Shown here one piece after another: positions 62,241-64,000 of a stretch of DNA of 64,000 nucleotides (the stretch's first letter is position 1; each line of letters begins with the position of its first letter). The stretch is from Albidovulum denitrificans (GTDB lineage Bacteria; Pseudomonadota; Alphaproteobacteria; Rhodobacterales; Rhodobacteraceae). The translations under genes were made by a program, and so were the position numbers. Where the stretch lies: the NCBI RefSeq assembly GCF_002973535.1, contig NZ_PVEP01000004.1, positions 69,501 through 133,500 of the forward strand. Direction: 5' to 3'. A model generated the notes under the pieces. The model ran no database searches and had not been told where the DNA came from. It saw only the letters and a program-made list of their open reading frames with translations.

Positions 62241-64000
62241 ATGGCAACCAAGAACCGCGTCACGCCGGAAGAGGCGCTGGCCTATCACCTCAACCCCACG
62301 CCGGGGAAATATGAGGTTGTCGCCTCAAAACCCATGGCGACGCAGCGCGACCTGAGCCTGGCCTATTCGCCGGGTGTCGCCGTGCCGGTGCAGGCCATCG
62401 CGGACGCGCCGGAAACGGCCTACGACTACACGACCAAGGGCAACATGGTGGCCGTCGTGTCGAACGGGACCGCGATCCTGGGCATGGGGAACCTTGGTGC
62501 GCTGGCCTCAAAGCCGGTGATGGAGGGCAAGGCGGTTCTTTTCAAGCGCTTCGCCGACGTCAACGCCATCGACATCGAGCTGGATACCGAGGACCCGGAG
62601 GAAATCATCCAGGCGGTCAAGCTCATGGGGCCAAGCTTTGGTGGCGTGAACCTTGAGGATATCAAGGCGCCAGAATGCTTCATCATCGAGCAGCGGCTGA
62701 AGGAGCTTATGGACATTCCGGTGTTCCATGACGATCAGCATGGTACGGCGGTGATCTGCGCGGCGGGGCTTTTGAACGCGCTTGAGATCTCGGGCAAGAA
62801 GATCGAGGACTGCCGCATCGTCCTGAACGGCGCCGGGGCGGCCGGGATCGCCTGTCTGGAACTTCTGAAGGCGATGGGCGCGAAGCATGACAACTGCATC
62901 ATGTGCGACACCAAGGGTGTGATCTGGCAGGGCCGGACCGAGGGCATGAACCAGTGGAAATCGGCCCATGCCGCGCGGACCGAGGCGCGCACGCTGGATG
63001 ACGCGATGAAGGGCGCCGACGTGTTCCTGGGTGTGTCGGCCAAGGGCGCGGTGACGGCCGATATGGTGGCCTCCATGGCGCCGAACCCGGTGATTTTCGC
63101 CATGGCCAACCCGGACCCGGAAATCACGCCGGAAGAGGCGCATGCCGTGCGCGAGGATGCGATCGTCGCCACCGGCCGGTCGGACTATCCCAATCAGGTC
63201 AACAACGTCCTTGGGTTCCCTTACCTTTTCCGCGGCGCGCTCGACATCCACGCCCGCGCGATCAATGACGAGATGAAGATCGCCTGTGCCGAGGCGCTGG
63301 CAAAGCTCGCGCGGGAGGATGTGCCGGATGAGGTCGCGATGGCCTATGGCCGCAAGCTGACCTTCGGGCGCGATTACATCATCCCGACACCCTTCGACCC
63401 GCGTCTGATCCACGTCATCCCGCCCGCCGTCGCCAAGGCCGGGATGAAGACCGGGGTCGCGCGACGGCCGATCATCGACATGGAGGCCTATGAGCTTCAC
63501 CTGAAGTCGCGGATGGACCCGACCGCCTCGATCCTGCAAGGCATCCATGCCCGCGCCCGTGCCGCACAGGCGCGGATGATCTTTGCCGAAGGGGACGATG
63601 CCCGCGTGTTGCGCGCCGCCGTTGCCTATCAGCGCGCCGGTCTTGGCAAGGCGCTGGTCGTCGGGCGCGAGGCCGATGTGGCCGAAAAGCTGACGGCCGA
63701 AGGGCTGGCCGACGCGGTGAAGGAGCTTGAGATCATCAACGCCGCCAACACGGTCCACCTTCAGGAGTACAAGGATTTTCTTTACGCGCGCCTGCAACGG
63801 AAGGGGTTCGACCGTTACGATATTCACCGCCTTGCCGCGCGGGACCGGCATGTCTTTTCCGCGCTGATGCTGGCGCATGGGCATGGCGACGGCCTTGTCA
63901 CCGGCGCGACGCGGAAATCGGCGCATGTGCTGGGCCTTATCAACCACGTCTTCGACGCGCGGGCCGAGGATGGGGCGGTCGGCATCACCGCTGTCCTGCA
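62241..64000 (+). CDS. maeB: NADP-dependent malic enzyme, MaeB type (3' end cut by window)
   Basis: Converts malate to pyruvate and CO2. The frame is open from the ATG at 62241 (AGGAGG upstream) to the window end, 586 codons of an expected ~750. The malic domain has SPGVAVP, NGTAILGMGNLGALASKPVMEGK (only G-N-G and K matter), PVFHDDQHGTAV and the NAD(P) loop LNGAGAAGIAC. From about residue 430 a phosphotransacetylase-like domain begins (ARMIFAEGDDARVL), with the end of it outside the window. This fusion is the MaeB architecture; the extra domain is regulatory, usually sensing acetyl-CoA, and not catalytic. Confidence 0.95.
   Translation, partial: MATKNRVTPEEALAYHLNPTPGKYEVVASKPMATQRDLSLAYSPGVAVPVQAIADAPETAYDYTTKGNMVAVVSNGTAILGMGNLGALASKPVMEGKAVLFKRFADVNAIDIELDTEDPEEIIQAVKLMGPSFGGVNLEDIKAPECFIIEQRLKELMDIPVFHDDQHGTAVICAAGLLNALEISGKKIEDCRIVLNGAGAAGIACLELLKAMGAKHDNCIMCDTKGVIWQGRTEGMNQWKSAHAARTEARTLDDAMKGADVFLGVSAKGAVTADMVASMAPNPVIFAMANPDPEITPEEAHAVREDAIVATGRSDYPNQVNNVLGFPYLFRGALDIHARAINDEMKIACAEALAKLAREDVPDEVAMAYGRKLTFGRDYIIPTPFDPRLIHVIPPAVAKAGMKTGVARRPIIDMEAYELHLKSRMDPTASILQGIHARARAAQARMIFAEGDDARVLRAAVAYQRAGLGKALVVGREADVAEKLTAEGLADAVKELEIINAANTVHLQEYKDFLYARLQRKGFDRYDIHRLAARDRHVFSALMLAHGHGDGLVTGATRKSAHVLGLINHVFDARAEDGAVGITAVL

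Noticed and set aside
62508-63947. 479-aa open frame antisense to the malic enzyme gene
   Set aside because: The plus-strand frame encodes an unmistakable MaeB protein; this is its shadow.
1-64000. tRNA, rRNA, CRISPR arrays, prophage or intact insertion sequence
   Set aside because: None seen: no cloverleaf-like gene pattern, no regularly spaced repeats, no transposase, integrase or phage structural gene. The only dispersed repeat is the 89-bp element.

Overview
The window looks like a piece of the main chromosome of a GC-rich alphaproteobacterium of the Rhodobacteraceae/Paracoccaceae type. The evidence is gene content and order: a regB / senC-regA-hvrA redox cluster with a LysR gene and ahcY nearby, a PAS-only DivL-like protein, AddAB recombination, an AmgK-MurU pair, and the alphaproteobacterial origin neighbourhood (dnaQ-coaE-aroE-maf | hemJ-rho-mnmE-mnmG-rsmG-parA-parB). 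Genes are packed tightly, with many stop/start overlaps. I saw no rRNA, tRNA, CRISPR array, prophage or intact insertion sequence.

Layout. 1-2.5 kb: the 3' part of tsaD, gpsA, a YciI protein and an EVE protein. 2.7-5.8 kb (minus strand): a DUF2853 protein, ahcY and a membrane acyltransferase. 6.0-10.9 kb: an HD hydrolase, a LysR regulator (HvrB-like), an H-NS/HvrA protein, regA, senC and the divergent regB. 11-21.5 kb: a DivL-like PAS protein behind a full CtrA box, then tsaE, amgK, murU, addB, addA and trxA, closed by a strong terminator. 21.6-28.6 kb: hslVU, a DUF900 lipoprotein hydrolase, smr, mltA, a Tim44-like gene, fxsA, secB and idi. 28.6-36.4 kb: an accessory-looking locus with DUF4387, AtuA-like and a TctCBA-type transporter facing a two-component system and an extra periplasmic binding protein. 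36.5-41.9 kb: tamAB. 41.9-43.8 kb: a YihY/BrkB protein and an exopolysaccharide sugar transferase. 43.9-54.4 kb: the origin/partition region. 54.4-57.6 kb (minus): a DUF454 protein, hemW, ridA-like, rdgB, rph. 57.8-64 kb: hrcA, grpE, mutS (minus) and a malic enzyme gene that runs off the end.

Three points stand out. (1) 46.64-47.06 kb has no genes, carries several DnaA-box-like 9-mers and an AT-rich stretch, and separates two gene groups transcribed away from it; with the neighbouring genes this makes it the likely oriC. Two perfect 16-bp parS palindromes lie in the coding sequences of mnmG and rsmG, 3-5 kb away, just before parAB. (2) An 89-bp element built of nested inverted repeats occurs three times, always between genes (5.85, 23.56 and 43.83 kb), and resembles a MITE or extended REP element. 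(3) The 28.6-36.4 kb locus couples a tripartite tricarboxylate-type transporter, an AtuA/DUF4387 pair, a TctDE-type sensor pair and a PgtC-like binding protein. Its divergent promoter carries an 11-bp-period direct repeat resembling a Pho box. This is the best candidate here for an undescribed uptake/catabolic system; its substrate cannot be read from sequence.
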